This document shows, one piece after another, positions 1 to 8,856 of a DNA stretch of 61,953 bases (its first letter is position 1; every line of letters starts with the position of its first letter). A model generated the notes under the pieces. That model had not been told where the DNA came from, did not search any database, and saw nothing but the letters and a program-made list of their open reading frames with translations. The position numbers were made by a program, and so were the translations under genes. Source of the stretch: Acidobacteriota bacterium (GTDB taxonomy: Bacteria; Acidobacteriota; Thermoanaerobaculia; Multivoradales; Multivoraceae); NCBI GenBank assembly GCA_003388555.1, contig QQVD01000061.1, positions 1 to 61,953 on the forward strand, given 5' to 3'.

Positions 1-33
1 CGTGGTCCTGTCGTCGGGTCGTCTGCTGTTCCT

Positions 34-72
34 GGGTCTGAGGGGGTTCCGGGTCTGAGGGGTCTGAGGGGG
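34..72. repeat. Imperfect short tandem repeat
   Basis: Three copies of a unit close to GGGTCTGAGGGG lie at 34-46, 51-60 and 61-72. They are in the non-coding stretch just downstream of the kdsB stop. The rest of bases 1-171 holds nothing I recognise. Confidence 0.6.
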
Positions 73-171
73 CTGGAAGGGGATCGGGTGGGTCGGTGGC
101 GGGTCTCGTCTCTCGGCAGGAGGTCTTTGGGGGGCTTCGCGACGTGAACGTCCTGGTCGGTGTTCGTTGCC

Positions 172-1068
172 TCAGCTCTCGACGCTCGCCGGCACCGCTC
201 CCGCCGGTCGGGAGCGCTGACGCAGCAGCCGCTCGGCCTCGCGCACGTCGGCGGCGGTGTCGACACCGACGGCGGAGTGGTCGCTGCGCAGCACCCTGAT
301 GCGCACCCCGCTCTCGAGCGCACGCAGCTGCTCGAGAGCCTCGCTGCGCTCGAGCGGCGTCGGCGCCAGCGCCGCCAGCTCGAGCAGGGTGTCGCGCCGG
401 TAGCCGTAGATGCCGATGTGCAGCAGCGTCGGTGCGACCTCCTCTCGTCCGGTCGGGTCCGAAGCGTTCGCCGGCGCCGCGTCGCGACGGTGGGGGATCG
501 GCGCGCGCGAGAAGTAGAGAGCATAGCCGCGGCGGTCGAGCACCACCTTGACCCGCGCCGGATCGCTGCGCAGCTCTTCGGCGAGCGGCGCCGCGAGGGT
601 CACCATGGCGTCGCCCGGGAGCTCGCGCAGGTGCTCGGCGACGGCGCTCACCGCGCGGGGATCGATCAACGGTTCGTCGCCCTGCAGGTTGACGATCGCT
701 TCCTCGCTCCAGGAGCGAGCCGCGTGGGCGATGCGGTCGGTGCCGCTGGGGCACTCGACCGGGGTCATCTCGGCTTCGCCGCCGAAGCCACGCACCGCAT
801 CGAGGATGCGCTCGTCGTCGGTCAGCACCACCACCCGATCGACGCCCGTCGCCTCGCCGGCGCGCTCGTAGACGTGCTGGATCATCGGCTTGCCGGCCAG
901 CTCGAGCAGCGGCTTGCCGGGAAGCCGGGTCGATCCCCAGCGCGCCGGAATGGCGCAGACCACCCGCGCCGGCTCGCGGCGCTGTGGCTCGAGCGCCGTC
1001 CGCGCGGGGTCCGCCGGGCTCTCGGAGCGGCGATCCGGGGACTCGGGGTCGGTTCTCGAGGGGTGCAC
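172..1068 (-). CDS. kdsB: 3-deoxy-manno-octulosonate cytidylyltransferase (CMP-Kdo synthetase)
   Basis: This enzyme activates Kdo with CTP to give CMP-Kdo for lipid A-core assembly in the cytoplasm. The nucleotide-binding signature AIPARWGSTRLPGKPL lies near residues 39-54. It is followed by the sugar-binding segments VNLQGDEPLI and FSRAPIP typical of KdsB. The 298-residue reading starts at a GTG and carries about 35 extra Pro/Arg-rich residues compared with the roughly 250-residue family. A second in-frame GTG at 963, directly before the signature, may be the true start. The gene is divergent from the LolA-like gene. Function is secure; the start is not. Confidence 0.93.
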   Translation of the reverse strand: MHPSRTDPESPDRRSESPADPARTALEPQRREPARVVCAIPARWGSTRLPGKPLLELAGKPMIQHVYERAGEATGVDRVVVLTDDERILDAVRGFGGEAEMTPVECPSGTDRIAHAARSWSEEAIVNLQGDEPLIDPRAVSAVAEHLRELPGDAMVTLAAPLAEELRSDPARVKVVLDRRGYALYFSRAPIPHRRDAAPANASDPTGREEVAPTLLHIGIYGYRRDTLLELAALAPTPLERSEALEQLRALESGVRIRVLRSDHSAVGVDTAADVREAERLLRQRSRPAGAVPASVES

Positions 1069-1615
1069 GGCCCAACCTACCGCCAGGGATGCGGACCGTC
1101 AAACCGGTCGGGCGCCGCCTCCGCAGCGGCGCGGTCTCGGGCCGCGGTCGGCCGATCCCGGGTGGGGGGCGGCGGCATCTCCGGTCGGCGTGCCTGCGGT
1201 GGCAGCGGGCAGCGGCGGCCTCCCGGACCTGTGAGCGACGCCGGAGTCTCCCTCGCGGCGACCCCCGGGATGGCGACCTCTCGTCGGAGCAGGCGATCGG
1301 AGGCCGACGGGAAGATCGCCGCCCGGCGCCGCTGTTGCGAGGCCTCGAGGTCGGCCGGGTCTTCCGGCGGTCGCGGGGTCTTTCCGGCGGTCGCGGGGTC
1401 GGTCGCGGGGTAGGGGGCGGCAGGACGCCGCACTTCCCGGTCCCGAGGGCTTCGCCGCCGGGGCTGCCGCGGTCCGATAGGGTCGCCGCAGGACCGCACG
1501 TCGCCTGTCGTGTTCCCGAAGAGAAGGCGCTGAGGCGCGACGCGGCCAGCGCCGCTCCGGAAGCGGCCGCAGAGGCCGCGCGCCGAGAGGATCGGTCGAA
1601 GAGAGGGTCCAGGAG
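1069..1615. other. Intergenic region between divergent kdsB and the lolA-like gene
   Basis: These 547 bases have no credible gene. Long open frames here on both strands have no recognisable domain and are of the kind expected from high GC. The region contains the 19-20 bp repeat at 1360-1410 and must hold the promoters for both flanking genes, but I could not pick a convincing -35/-10 pair. Confidence 0.6.
1360..1410. repeat. Tandem repeat, about 19-20 bp unit, 2.5 copies
   Basis: The unit TCTTCCGGCGGTCGCGGGG occurs at 1360-1378, again with one extra T at 1379-1398, and its last ten bases recur at 1401-1410. It lies in the divergent intergenic region upstream of the lolA-like gene. Confidence 0.75.
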
Positions 1616-2401
1616 ATGACGCCGGAGATGCCCCAGCAGATGGCTCGGCAGGTGCCGCAACGTACGGTCCGGCAGATCTCCCGTACGCCGTCCGCGGGCG
1701 TGCTCCTGCGGCGCGGACTCGGCAGAGCCGCCGCGCTCCGCCTCTCCGGGTGGCTGCCGGCGCTCGTCCTCGCGGGCACCGCCGTAGCGGTGGCCTCCGC
1801 GGCCTCGGGCGCCTCGTCGTCGTCCGATGGCGAGCGTGCCTGGGACGTGCTCGCGTCCCTGCGCACCGCCCTCGAGGTCGACTCGCCGCAGCGCGCCAGC
1901 TTCCGGCAGACGTTCGTGCCGGCCGACTTCGACGAGGGTGAGAGCGAGGAGGGCACCCTGGCGATCGCCCTGCCGCGCTGCATGCGCTGGGACTACACCG
2001 GCGACTTCGCCAAGAGCTACCTGCTGTGCGACGACTGGGCGCACACCTGGAACCCGGGCGAGCCGAAGGGACGTCGTGCCCGGGTCGACGACGAGCTGGC
2101 GCTCGAAGCCCCCGGCCTCGACTTCTTCCTGCTCGGTCTCGAGCAGCTGCGGCGTCGCTACCAGGTGCGCTCGCTCGACGTCGCCGCACCGGGGCTGACG
2201 ATCGAGCTGGTGCCGCGTCAGCCGACACCGGAGGTCGCCTCGCTGCGGGTGGTGCTCGATCCGCAGGGCCGGCGGGTGCTGGTTCTCGAGTACCTCGACG
2301 AAGAGGGCAGCCGCACCACCTTCGAGCTCGACGGCTACACCCCGGGCGTCGAGCCCGGAACCTTCGCGCCGCCTGCCGGCATCGAGTGGGAGGACTCCTG
2401 A
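1616..2401 (+). CDS. LolA-like outer-membrane lipoprotein carrier protein
   Basis: This is a probable periplasmic lipoprotein chaperone, which would carry lipoproteins from LolCDE to the outer membrane. A basic N-terminus and a hydrophobic stretch ending near SAASGA look like a signal peptide within the first 65 or so residues. The mature part shows the LolA pattern: an early RASFRQTFV segment, a GTLAIALPRCMRWDY strand pair, a mid segment on residual structure (LGLEQLRRRYQV), then LRVVLDPQGRRVLVLEY and a final strand. At 261 residues it is longer than E. coli LolA. The next gene starts one base after its stop, with GGAGG inside this gene, so the two are probably co-transcribed. A LolA-fold protein with another role is possible. 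Confidence 0.72.
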   Translation: MTPEMPQQMARQVPQRTVRQISRTPSAGVLLRRGLGRAAALRLSGWLPALVLAGTAVAVASAASGASSSSDGERAWDVLASLRTALEVDSPQRASFRQTFVPADFDEGESEEGTLAIALPRCMRWDYTGDFAKSYLLCDDWAHTWNPGEPKGRRARVDDELALEAPGLDFFLLGLEQLRRRYQVRSLDVAAPGLTIELVPRQPTPEVASLRVVLDPQGRRVLVLEYLDEEGSRTTFELDGYTPGVEPGTFAPPAGIEWEDS

Positions 2402-2402
2402 G

Positions 2403-3158
2403 ATGGCACCAGAGCTCCAGCCGACACCATCGATCGACGCCACCACCGGGCCGGCGGGCGAGAGCCGGCGGCGCCCTCGCGCACGACGCGGCGCGACGGC
2501 CGTCGGCTTCGCGGCGTGCCTGGCCCTGCTGGTCGCCTCCGTCCCCGCCCACTCCCAGTTCTGGAAGCGCGATCCGCAGCGCGCCGAGGGCACCGTGGTC
2601 GAGGTCTCCGGCACCGTCACCGATTCGGCCGGCGCCGCGCTCGAGGGGGTCGAGGTGGTGCTCGAAGGGGCGCGCCGCGCCTTCAGCTACCGCGAGTTCC
2701 GCCGCGCCGACTTCAACCCGGCCCACCGACGCGCCACCACCGATGCTCGCGGCGCCTTCTCGATCGACTGGCCCTGGCACCCCTACTACAACCACTTCCG
2801 CCTCTCGGCGGTGGTGCCGGTGCCGCGGGGCGGCGGCAGCGTCGACCACCACCTGCTCGCCGAGGCCGACCTCGACCGACGCATGAAGCAGGCGGTGAAT
2901 AACGAGGTCCTGGTGCAGCTCACCGTCCAGGACACCGCGGTGCTGCAGGATCTGCGGCGTTTCGAGGCGGCGCTGAGCAGCGACGACGAGCGCCGGGTCT
3001 ACCGCGAGCAGGGCAAGCCCGACCGGGTCGATCGGGTCGACGGCCCGACGCGGGAGCAGACCTGGTGGTACTTCGATCGCGGCGCCGCCTACCGCTTCGA
3101 GGGGGGGCGCTACGTCGAGCTCGACCGCTTCGATCCGGTGGTCGAGCCGGAGGACTGA
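2403..3158 (+). CDS. Exported protein with carboxypeptidase-regulatory-like domain
   Basis: No specific function is recognised. The N-terminus has an arginine-rich stretch and a hydrophobic segment ending at VPAHS, consistent with export. Residues about 65-125 read as a beta-sandwich repeat of the carboxypeptidase regulatory type (VSGTVTDSAGAALEGVEVVL, then TTDARGAFSIDW). The C-terminal half includes a polar helical region and a WWYFDRGAAYRFEGGRYVEL segment. It follows the LolA-like gene by one base, so it may be an envelope factor working with it. That link rests on operon context only. Confidence 0.75.
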   Translation: MAPELQPTPSIDATTGPAGESRRRPRARRGATAVGFAACLALLVASVPAHSQFWKRDPQRAEGTVVEVSGTVTDSAGAALEGVEVVLEGARRAFSYREFRRADFNPAHRRATTDARGAFSIDWPWHPYYNHFRLSAVVPVPRGGGSVDHHLLAEADLDRRMKQAVNNEVLVQLTVQDTAVLQDLRRFEAALSSDDERRVYREQGKPDRVDRVDGPTREQTWWYFDRGAAYRFEGGRYVELDRFDPVVEPED

Positions 3159-3231
3159 GCGTCAGGGCCGCCCGACTCTGAGAGTTGCCAGAAGTGGGAG
3201 CGCCCCGTCGCTTCGCGGGCCAGTCCGACCT

Positions 3232-3252
3232 CCTCCCCCTGCCAGGGGGAGG
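3232..3252. terminator. G/C-rich hairpin between convergent genes
   Basis: A perfect 9-bp inverted repeat (CCTCCCCCT, loop GCC, AGGGGGAGG) sits between the convergent genes ending at 3158 and 3342. There is no clean T-tract, so it may be a bidirectional or Rho-assisted terminator. A related hairpin lies at 29064-29083, also between convergent genes. Confidence 0.5.
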
Positions 3253-3341
3253 AAAGAGGTGGGGGTGTCTCGAGAAGCCAGCGCGCCGCGCTCTGATCCG
3301 GCCACGGCCCGGAGCGGCGAGCCGGAAGGTGCGTCAGTTTC

Positions 3342-4631
3342 CTACCGCCTGCCAGCAGCCTGCTTCGGATGGCCGTTCCCCACCCCGGCGAGCGGCGGTC
3401 CGGTGACGACCAGGCGGGCGCTGGTCGGCAGGGCGCCGCGCAGCACCACCTCGTCGGCGCGCAGCGGTCGCGGCGAGCGCCAGCTGAGCTCTCCCGGCAC
3501 CCGCAGCAGCCGTTTCCAGCCACGGTCCAGGGGCATCGGCGCGGTGGCCTCGAGCGTTTCGGCGCCACGTGCCAGCCAGGTGGGTCCGGAGCCGGGGGCG
3601 AAGAACAGCTCGAGCGACGCCGCCGCGGCGGCGCTGGCGCCGTCGCCGGGAGGCTCGAAGCGCAGACGATGGCGCTCGGCGGGATCGGATCCTGCCGCGG
3701 CGCCGCCGCCGGGAAGCGTGCCGGCCTTCAGCCCCGCGCCGCGGTTCGCTCCACCCGTCGCCGCCGCCGGGTCGCCACCGCCCCTCGACGCGCGATCGCC
3801 CCCGACGCCGTCCGCTCGTGCATCGTCGAGCCGGATCGCGCCCAGCGCCCAGCGGCTGCTCGCCTGGCGCAGGGCGATGCCGACGCCCGCCGGCTCGACG
3901 CCGGTGCGCGGATCGCGGTAGCGGCCGGCGCCGATCGTTCCCCACACGTGGGGCGGCTCGAGCACCGCCTCGGCGCGCTCGAGCTCCAGCCAGCCGGCGC
4001 GCAGCCCCGGCACGGTGCGGCGGGCCACCCGCCAGGCGCCGTCGCTCCACAGTCGCTCGACGACGGGCGCTGCTGCCTCCTCCGCGCCGGCCACTGCGGC
4101 GGCGAGACGCAGCTCGGCGAGCACCGCGCCGGAGCCGTTCTCGCTCGACACCTCGAGGTAGATCCGGTTGCGCCCCGGGCGTAGCGCCACGGCGACGTCG
4201 AAGTGCGCCGTCGGCAGGGGGGCGGGGTCGCTCAGGGCGGCGAGATCGAGGTCGGCGGGGGCGGCGCGGTCGACGCCACCGAGCCAGAGGTCGTTGAGCA
4301 GCACGGTGACCTCGGCGTCGGCCGCCACCAGCAGGCTCGCCTGCTGGTAGGGCGTCGCCAGTGTCCCGGTGCGCGCCGCCCCGTCGTCTCGCGGCGGCAG
4401 CTCGAAGTCACGCACCAGGGCGAAGGCGATCGGCTCGCCGGGCTCGGCGCCCTGCGCCCACAGCCAGGCAGGCGCTCGTTCGGCGGCACCGGAGCGGCGG
4501 TCGACCAGGGTGGCGGCGCCGGCGACCGCGGCCGCCACCACCGCCACGGCCAGCAGCACCGGCCAGGATCGAGACCCGGCCCGGGGAGCCGGCTCTGTGG
4601 CGCCGCGGCGCTCTGCGTCGGTCGCGGTCAT
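3342..4631 (-). CDS. Membrane-anchored protein with galactose-binding-like N-terminal region
   Basis: The function is not known. The 429-residue product starts MTATDAERR, has a single transmembrane segment at about residues 23-45 (WPVLLAVAVVAAAVAGAATL) and is otherwise predicted to be extracytoplasmic. Residues about 55-165 (WLWAQGAEPGEPIAFALVRD, then a strand with VTVLLNDLWLGG) resemble the beta-sandwich found at the N-terminus of some glycosidases; this is a weak resemblance. A Gly/Ala-rich low-complexity linker lies near residues 290-330. It begins 32 bases after the purH stop, so it is likely transcribed with purH. The frame stays open far upstream through purH, but that part is antisense noise. 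Confidence 0.7.
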   Translation of the reverse strand: MTATDAERRGATEPAPRAGSRSWPVLLAVAVVAAAVAGAATLVDRRSGAAERAPAWLWAQGAEPGEPIAFALVRDFELPPRDDGAARTGTLATPYQQASLLVAADAEVTVLLNDLWLGGVDRAAPADLDLAALSDPAPLPTAHFDVAVALRPGRNRIYLEVSSENGSGAVLAELRLAAAVAGAEEAAAPVVERLWSDGAWRVARRTVPGLRAGWLELERAEAVLEPPHVWGTIGAGRYRDPRTGVEPAGVGIALRQASSRWALGAIRLDDARADGVGGDRASRGGGDPAAATGGANRGAGLKAGTLPGGGAAAGSDPAERHRLRFEPPGDGASAAAAASLELFFAPGSGPTWLARGAETLEATAPMPLDRGWKRLLRVPGELSWRSPRPLRADEVVLRGALPTSARLVVTGPPLAGVGNGHPKQAAGRR

Positions 4632-4663
4632 CGCGCGGTGAGTTCCGGTGCCGCCGCCCGCGG

Positions 4664-6211
4664 TCAGTGCTTGAAGTGACGGCGGCCGGTCATCAGCATG
4701 GCGACGCCCGCGGCGTCGGCGGCGGCGACCACCTCGTCGTCGCGCTTGCTGCCGCCGGGCTGCACGATGGCGCTGATCCCCGCGGCGACCAGGGTCTCGA
4801 TCCCGTCGGCGAAGGGGAAGAACGCGTCCGAGGCCGCGACGCATCCGTTGGTCGGCAGACGCGCCTTGTCGATCGCCAGGCGGCACGAGTCGACCCGGCT
4901 CATCTGACCGGCGCCGATGCCCACCGTCTGCTCCGCGTTGCCGATGACGATGGCGTTCGACTTGACGTGCCGCGCCACCCGCCACTGCAGGGTGAGCGCC
5001 TGCAGCTGCTCGTCGCTGGGCCGGGTCTGGGTGGCGCACTGCCAGCTCCCGGGGTCGTCGCGCTCGCTGTCGGGGTTCTGGGCCAGGAAGCCGCCGTCGA
5101 TCGCGCGCAGCTCGATGGCGTCCGGCTCGGCGCGGAAGATCGGTGCCTTGACCAGGCGGAGGTTCTTCTTGCCGCCGTAGCGCTTGCGCGCCGCCGACTC
5201 GAACTCCGGCGCGGTGACCACCTCGACGAACAGCTCGCGCATCGCCTCGGCGAGCTCGCCGCTCGCCTCGCGGTTGATCGCCACGATCGAGCCGAAGGCG
5301 GAGACCGGATCGCACGACAGGGCGCGCTGGTAGGCCTGCACCAGGGTGTCGCCGACGCCGACGCCGCACGGGTTGTTGTGCTTGACGATCACCACCGCCG
5401 GGCGCTCGAACAGCGCCACCAGGCGCCGCGCCGCGTCGGTGTCGAGCAGGTTGTTCCACGACAGCTCCTTGCCCTGCAGCTGCTCGAAGCCGCCGAAGAT
5501 GCCGCCCTTCCCCGACTGGGCGTACACGGCGGCGCCCTGGTGCGGGTTCTCGCCGTAGCGCGGCTCGTGCACCCGCTCGAGATCGACGTGCAGCGCCGCC
5601 GGGAACTCCTCCACCGACCCGGTCTGCTCCTCGAACCAGGTGGCGATCGCGGTGTCGTAGGCCTGGGTGTGGCGGAACGCCTTCAGCGCCAGCCGGCGGC
5701 GGAAGGACTCGGGCACCACGCCATCGTTGGTCTCCAGCGCCGCCAGCACCTGGGCGTAGTCCTCGGGATCGACCACCACCACCACGCCGGCGTGGTTCTT
5801 GGCCGCCGCGCGCAGCATGCAGGGCCCGCCGATGTCGATCATCTCGATCGCCTTCTCGGGGGTCACCGTGGGCTCGGCGATGGTCTGCTCGAAGGGATAG
5901 AGGTTGACCACCACCAGATCGATCGGCTGGATCGAGTGCTCGTGCAGCTCGGCGAGGTGGGAGGCGCGGCTGCGGTCGGCGAGGATGCCGCCGTGGATCG
6001 CGGGGTGCAGCGTCTTCACCCGGCCGCCGAGGATCTCGGGCGAGCCGGTGACCTCGGCCACCGGGGTCACCGCCACCTCGGCTTCCTGCAGGTGCTTCTG
6101 GGTGCCGCCGGTGGAGAGGATCTCGATCCCCAGGCGGTGCAGCTCGCGGGCGAAGTCGGCGATCCCGGTCTTGTCGCTGACCGAGAGGAGGGCGCGTTGG
6201 GCGGGCATCAT
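4664..6211 (-). CDS. purH: Bifunctional AICAR transformylase / IMP cyclohydrolase
   Basis: PurH catalyses the last two steps of de novo IMP synthesis: formylation of AICAR by 10-formyl-THF, then ring closure. The N-terminal MGS-like cyclohydrolase domain (LLSVSDKTGIADFARELHRL, STGGT) is followed by the transformylase domain with RYGENPHQ and the catalytic Lys-His of VIVKHNNPCG. The protein ends RHFKH, as is usual for the family. The length of 515 residues is normal. Two adjacent ATGs at 6211 and 6208 are the natural starts; the upstream extension to 6274 is Arg/Pro-rich and not family-like. Confidence 0.97.
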   Translation of the reverse strand: MMPAQRALLSVSDKTGIADFARELHRLGIEILSTGGTQKHLQEAEVAVTPVAEVTGSPEILGGRVKTLHPAIHGGILADRSRASHLAELHEHSIQPIDLVVVNLYPFEQTIAEPTVTPEKAIEMIDIGGPCMLRAAAKNHAGVVVVVDPEDYAQVLAALETNDGVVPESFRRRLALKAFRHTQAYDTAIATWFEEQTGSVEEFPAALHVDLERVHEPRYGENPHQGAAVYAQSGKGGIFGGFEQLQGKELSWNNLLDTDAARRLVALFERPAVVIVKHNNPCGVGVGDTLVQAYQRALSCDPVSAFGSIVAINREASGELAEAMRELFVEVVTAPEFESAARKRYGGKKNLRLVKAPIFRAEPDAIELRAIDGGFLAQNPDSERDDPGSWQCATQTRPSDEQLQALTLQWRVARHVKSNAIVIGNAEQTVGIGAGQMSRVDSCRLAIDKARLPTNGCVAASDAFFPFADGIETLVAAGISAIVQPGGSKRDDEVVAAADAAGVAMLMTGRRHFKH

Positions 6212-6418
6212 GCGTGGAGGGCTCCGGGGCTCAGGGGCGCGATCGGAAGTGTTCGCGTGGCTTCGGCGCGGCACGGATTCGGGAGCGCCAGCCTAGCTGT
6301 CCAGCCGCCGGCCGGCCACCTCGCGGGCGGCGATCCAGGAGATCGGCGGAGCCGCGGGTGCTGCCGGTGCTGACGACAGGATGGCGGCGCGCCGGTTCGC
6401 AACCCGGGACTCAGCCAC

Positions 6419-7255
6419 TCAGCGGCGGCTCGCCGTCTCCGGTCTCTCGCGGCGCAGCAGGAAGAGCCGTCCCTCGCCCTCGGGCGGCGGCGAGCGCCAG
6501 TCGGCTCCGCCCGCCTGCACCCAGACGTAGCGCAGCGCCAGCGCCGCGGCGGTGATCGCCCGCGAGTGCGCGATGCCGGCCACCCCGAAGGCGCTCGAGC
6601 GGTCGTCGAAGTAGCGGGAGCCGGGCAACTTGCCGATGCGGCGGTACTCCTGGCCGACCAGCGGATAGGTCGAGCGGCAGCGCTCGAGCAGTCGCTCGAC
6701 GAAGCCTTCCACGTCGCCGCGCTCGAGCTCCGGCGACAGGCCGTAGAAGAGGAACTCGAGGCGCGGCGCGGCGCTCTCCAGGTAGCGCGGGAAGTCGGCG
6801 GCGTACTGGTCCTCCCAGCGATCCAGCGTCGAGCAGCCCAAGGGGTAGCTGGCGTCGTTGACGTAGTGCACCAGCACTCCCGCCTGGTAGGCGATCTCGG
6901 CGAACGGCCGGTGCGAGCGGATCGCCGCGATGGTGCGCTCGATCTCGAGCACGATGGCGCGGTGCAGCTGGCCGCTGCCGTCCTGGTTGCGCTCGTGGGC
7001 GCTCGGGTCGACGTCGCGGAACGGGGCGCGCACGCCGTCGAGGAAGCGCGCCTCGTGCTTCTCGAGCTGACGCGCGAAGTCGCGCGGCGTCACCTGCAGA
7101 GTCGCCTCGGCGAGCAGCTCCTGCGATGCCTTCGTCCAGCCGAGCAGCGGCGTCGCGGTGGGGACCACGAGCAGCGCGGCGCCCAGCACCACGGCGCGCC
7201 GACGCGGGGCGCGGCGCGTCGGATCGGCGGTGGTGGTGGCGGTGGCGGCGGACAT
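6419..7255 (-). CDS. Exported protein, possible zinc-dependent phospholipase C / S1-P1 nuclease-like fold
   Basis: A basic N-terminus and the hydrophobic stretch AVVLGAALLVVPTATPLLG form a signal peptide. The mature protein begins GWTKASQELL, is mainly helical, and contains FAEIAYQAGVLVHYVNDASY near residues 121-140. That segment resembles the H-x3-D metal motif of bacterial zinc phospholipase C and P1 nuclease, but other zinc ligands of those enzymes are not obvious, so activity is doubtful. The 278-residue length and C-terminal helix (SRAITAAALALRYVWVQ) also fit the fold. Fold assignment is tentative; reality as an exported protein is fairly sure. Confidence 0.7.
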   Translation of the reverse strand: MSAATATTTADPTRRAPRRRAVVLGAALLVVPTATPLLGWTKASQELLAEATLQVTPRDFARQLEKHEARFLDGVRAPFRDVDPSAHERNQDGSGQLHRAIVLEIERTIAAIRSHRPFAEIAYQAGVLVHYVNDASYPLGCSTLDRWEDQYAADFPRYLESAAPRLEFLFYGLSPELERGDVEGFVERLLERCRSTYPLVGQEYRRIGKLPGSRYFDDRSSAFGVAGIAHSRAITAAALALRYVWVQAGGADWRSPPPEGEGRLFLLRRERPETASRR

Positions 7256-7553
7256 GTTGGGAGTTCGGTCGACGGAAGGGCGGACCTCGTGCCTTCTCTC
7301 CGGAAGAGCGCAGGTCGACGGCTGACCAGCCGACCCACGCTGCCTGCTCGAGGGACTTCAGGCTCGGGGAAGAGTCTCCGATGGCGACAAGTGCCTACTG
7401 CTCAGTACCTTGCAGCGTGTCTTGCCGCCCCGGACTCGTCTCGTGCGCCGGTCCCTCGTCGCCACACCATGCTATCCGCGATGAGCCTTCGCAGGTTCCC
7501 GACTCCGCGGGTTCAGCCGGTCGGCCGCGGGCCCGCAGCGCGCCCGTCCTGAC

Positions 7554-7583
7554 TTGACCCGGCGCTTGCCGCGCAGGCACAAT
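7554..7583 (+). promoter_or_regulatory. Probable sigma-70-type promoter of tRNA-Phe
   Basis: TTGACC at 7554-7559 and CACAAT at 7578-7583 are separated by 18 bases and lie about 25 bases upstream of the mature tRNA 5' end. The remainder of the 7256-7608 intergenic region shows nothing else I can name. Confidence 0.55.
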
Positions 7584-7608
7584 CACCCCTTCGATCGGAC
7601 GAGCTTCT

Positions 7609-7684
7609 GCCCAGATAGCTCAGTTGGTAGAGCACCTGACTGAAAATCAGGGTGTCGGTGGTTCAAATCCGCCTCTGGGCACCA
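7609..7684 (+). tRNA. tRNA-Phe(GAA)
   Basis: A 76-base cloverleaf with acceptor stem GCCCAGA/TCTGGGC, D-arm AGCTCAGTTGGTAGAGC, anticodon loop CTGAAAA giving anticodon GAA, T-arm GTTCAAATCC and an encoded CCA at 7682-7684. Confidence 0.98.
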
Positions 7685-8004
7685 CTCCGTCCGCTCTCGC
7701 CTCAGCGGTTTCCGCCCAGCGTTCGCTGAGCGCCACTGATGGCCGAGGCTTCCCGGGGCACAGTAGGGACACAAGAGGGCCGGACGGCCACCTCTACACC
7801 GAGGACCAGCCGATGCCGTCAGCGCTCGAGCTCGAGGCACTGGACAGAACTCTGGTCCGCCGGCCGAGACGAGGACGGGCACTTCCCTGAGCTGCAGGAA
7901 GCGCCGATGCGATCACTCGGAGACCGAGACCGGATTCCGGGAGTGCGGGCTCAGTGGCTCATCTCCTCGGAGTTCGACGATCTCTGGACGGCGAAGGGAG
8001 GCAT
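7685..8004. other. Gene-free stretch between tRNA-Phe and the next CDS
   Basis: Short open frames exist (for example 7739-8008 on the plus strand) but none has a recognisable domain or a good start. Codon and base use are less GC-biased than the rest of the window. It may contain debris of a lost gene. No copy of the tRNA 3' end was found by eye as an attachment site. Confidence 0.5.
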
Positions 8005-8856
8005 TTGACCAAAGGGATGGTCCCAGCGTTCACGCTGGCGCTGGCCGCTGCATTGACAGGCGCCGGTCAACCAGTCCGTGGGTCTGACGAAGCGCCACTC
8101 CCGGACACTCTGATGACGTTCACGACGCTCGGGAACTCGAGCCATGAGAGCTGGCCCGCCTGGGTTCACGAGCGCGTAGCTGTTGACGGGGATGGCGACT
8201 TGAATACTGAGGTCTTCAGCCCGACGGTGCTCGATGGGTTGCGGAGGTTCCTCGGAAGTCGCGCCGATGGCTCTTGCCGGTTGTACACGAGCGAGAAGAT
8301 CACGCGCCCCGCCTTGCTGGACGACAGCGGAAAGACGATCGGTTACGACCAGATCGTCTTGGCATCAGAGCTTGTTGTCCGAGGACGAGTCTCTGGCCGG
8401 GCCGGGGGGTTCCGTTTCGGCCAGCCGGGGACGCTCTACCGGATCGATGCTTCAGAGTTTCTGAAAGGACTTGCTCCGTTTCGCCAGTTCTACTTCTTTG
8501 TCCACGCCGGCGAAGTGCGGCTCGGAAATCAGCGCATCTGTGTAGTGCCATCTGAAGAAGTTCCGGAGTCGTTGCCTGATGGGGCGGAGGTCATCGTTTC
8601 TGTGCCCCGCTACGACGGTGGCGAGTTTCTAGATCTCTCTGATAGGCACCCGAGCCGGATCGTGGCCGGGGCCGAGGGGAACTTCGTCGGCTTCGCATGG
8701 TCCGGCTACAGAGAGTTCGTTGACGACGGCGGGCGCGGAGTTGACCTCTGGGCTGCCGTGGAGCGGTGGATGAGCGAGGAGCTGCTCATCTACGGAGATC
8801 CGGTGGCGATCGAAGTAGAAGAGCAAGGAATGGAGCGACAGAACGAGAAGGACTGA
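8005..8856 (+). CDS. Exported protein of unknown function
   Basis: No family recognised. Starting at TTG 8005 (AAGGGAGG lies just upstream) the protein has a signal peptide, MTKGMVPAFTLALAAALTGA, and a mature domain of about 260 residues. Two cysteines fall in GSCRLYTSEK and RICVVPSEE, and a segment GTLYRIDASEFLKG is predicted to be beta-rich. It ends in an acidic tail. An alternative ATG at 8017 and an in-frame GTG at 7954 are possible starts. Codon use is visibly less GC3-biased than in neighbouring genes (many TTG, GTT, TCT), and it lies next to a tRNA gene, which hints at acquired DNA. Confidence 0.72.
   Translation: MTKGMVPAFTLALAAALTGAGQPVRGSDEAPLPDTLMTFTTLGNSSHESWPAWVHERVAVDGDGDLNTEVFSPTVLDGLRRFLGSRADGSCRLYTSEKITRPALLDDSGKTIGYDQIVLASELVVRGRVSGRAGGFRFGQPGTLYRIDASEFLKGLAPFRQFYFFVHAGEVRLGNQRICVVPSEEVPESLPDGAEVIVSVPRYDGGEFLDLSDRHPSRIVAGAEGNFVGFAWSGYREFVDDGGRGVDLWAAVERWMSEELLIYGDPVAIEVEEQGMERQNEKD

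Noticed and set aside
1077-2852. 591-codon minus-strand frame over the lolA-like gene
   Set aside because: Arg/Ala/Pro-rich noise, no start support; opposite strand encodes an exported LolA-like protein.
4632-5459. Upstream extension of the membrane-anchored unknown through purH
   Set aside because: It is an out-of-frame copy of purH on the same strand; the product clearly begins at the ATG before its TM segment.
7739-8008. 89-codon frame after tRNA-Phe
   Set aside because: No ribosome site, no recognisable domain, and overlap with the start of the exported protein gene.
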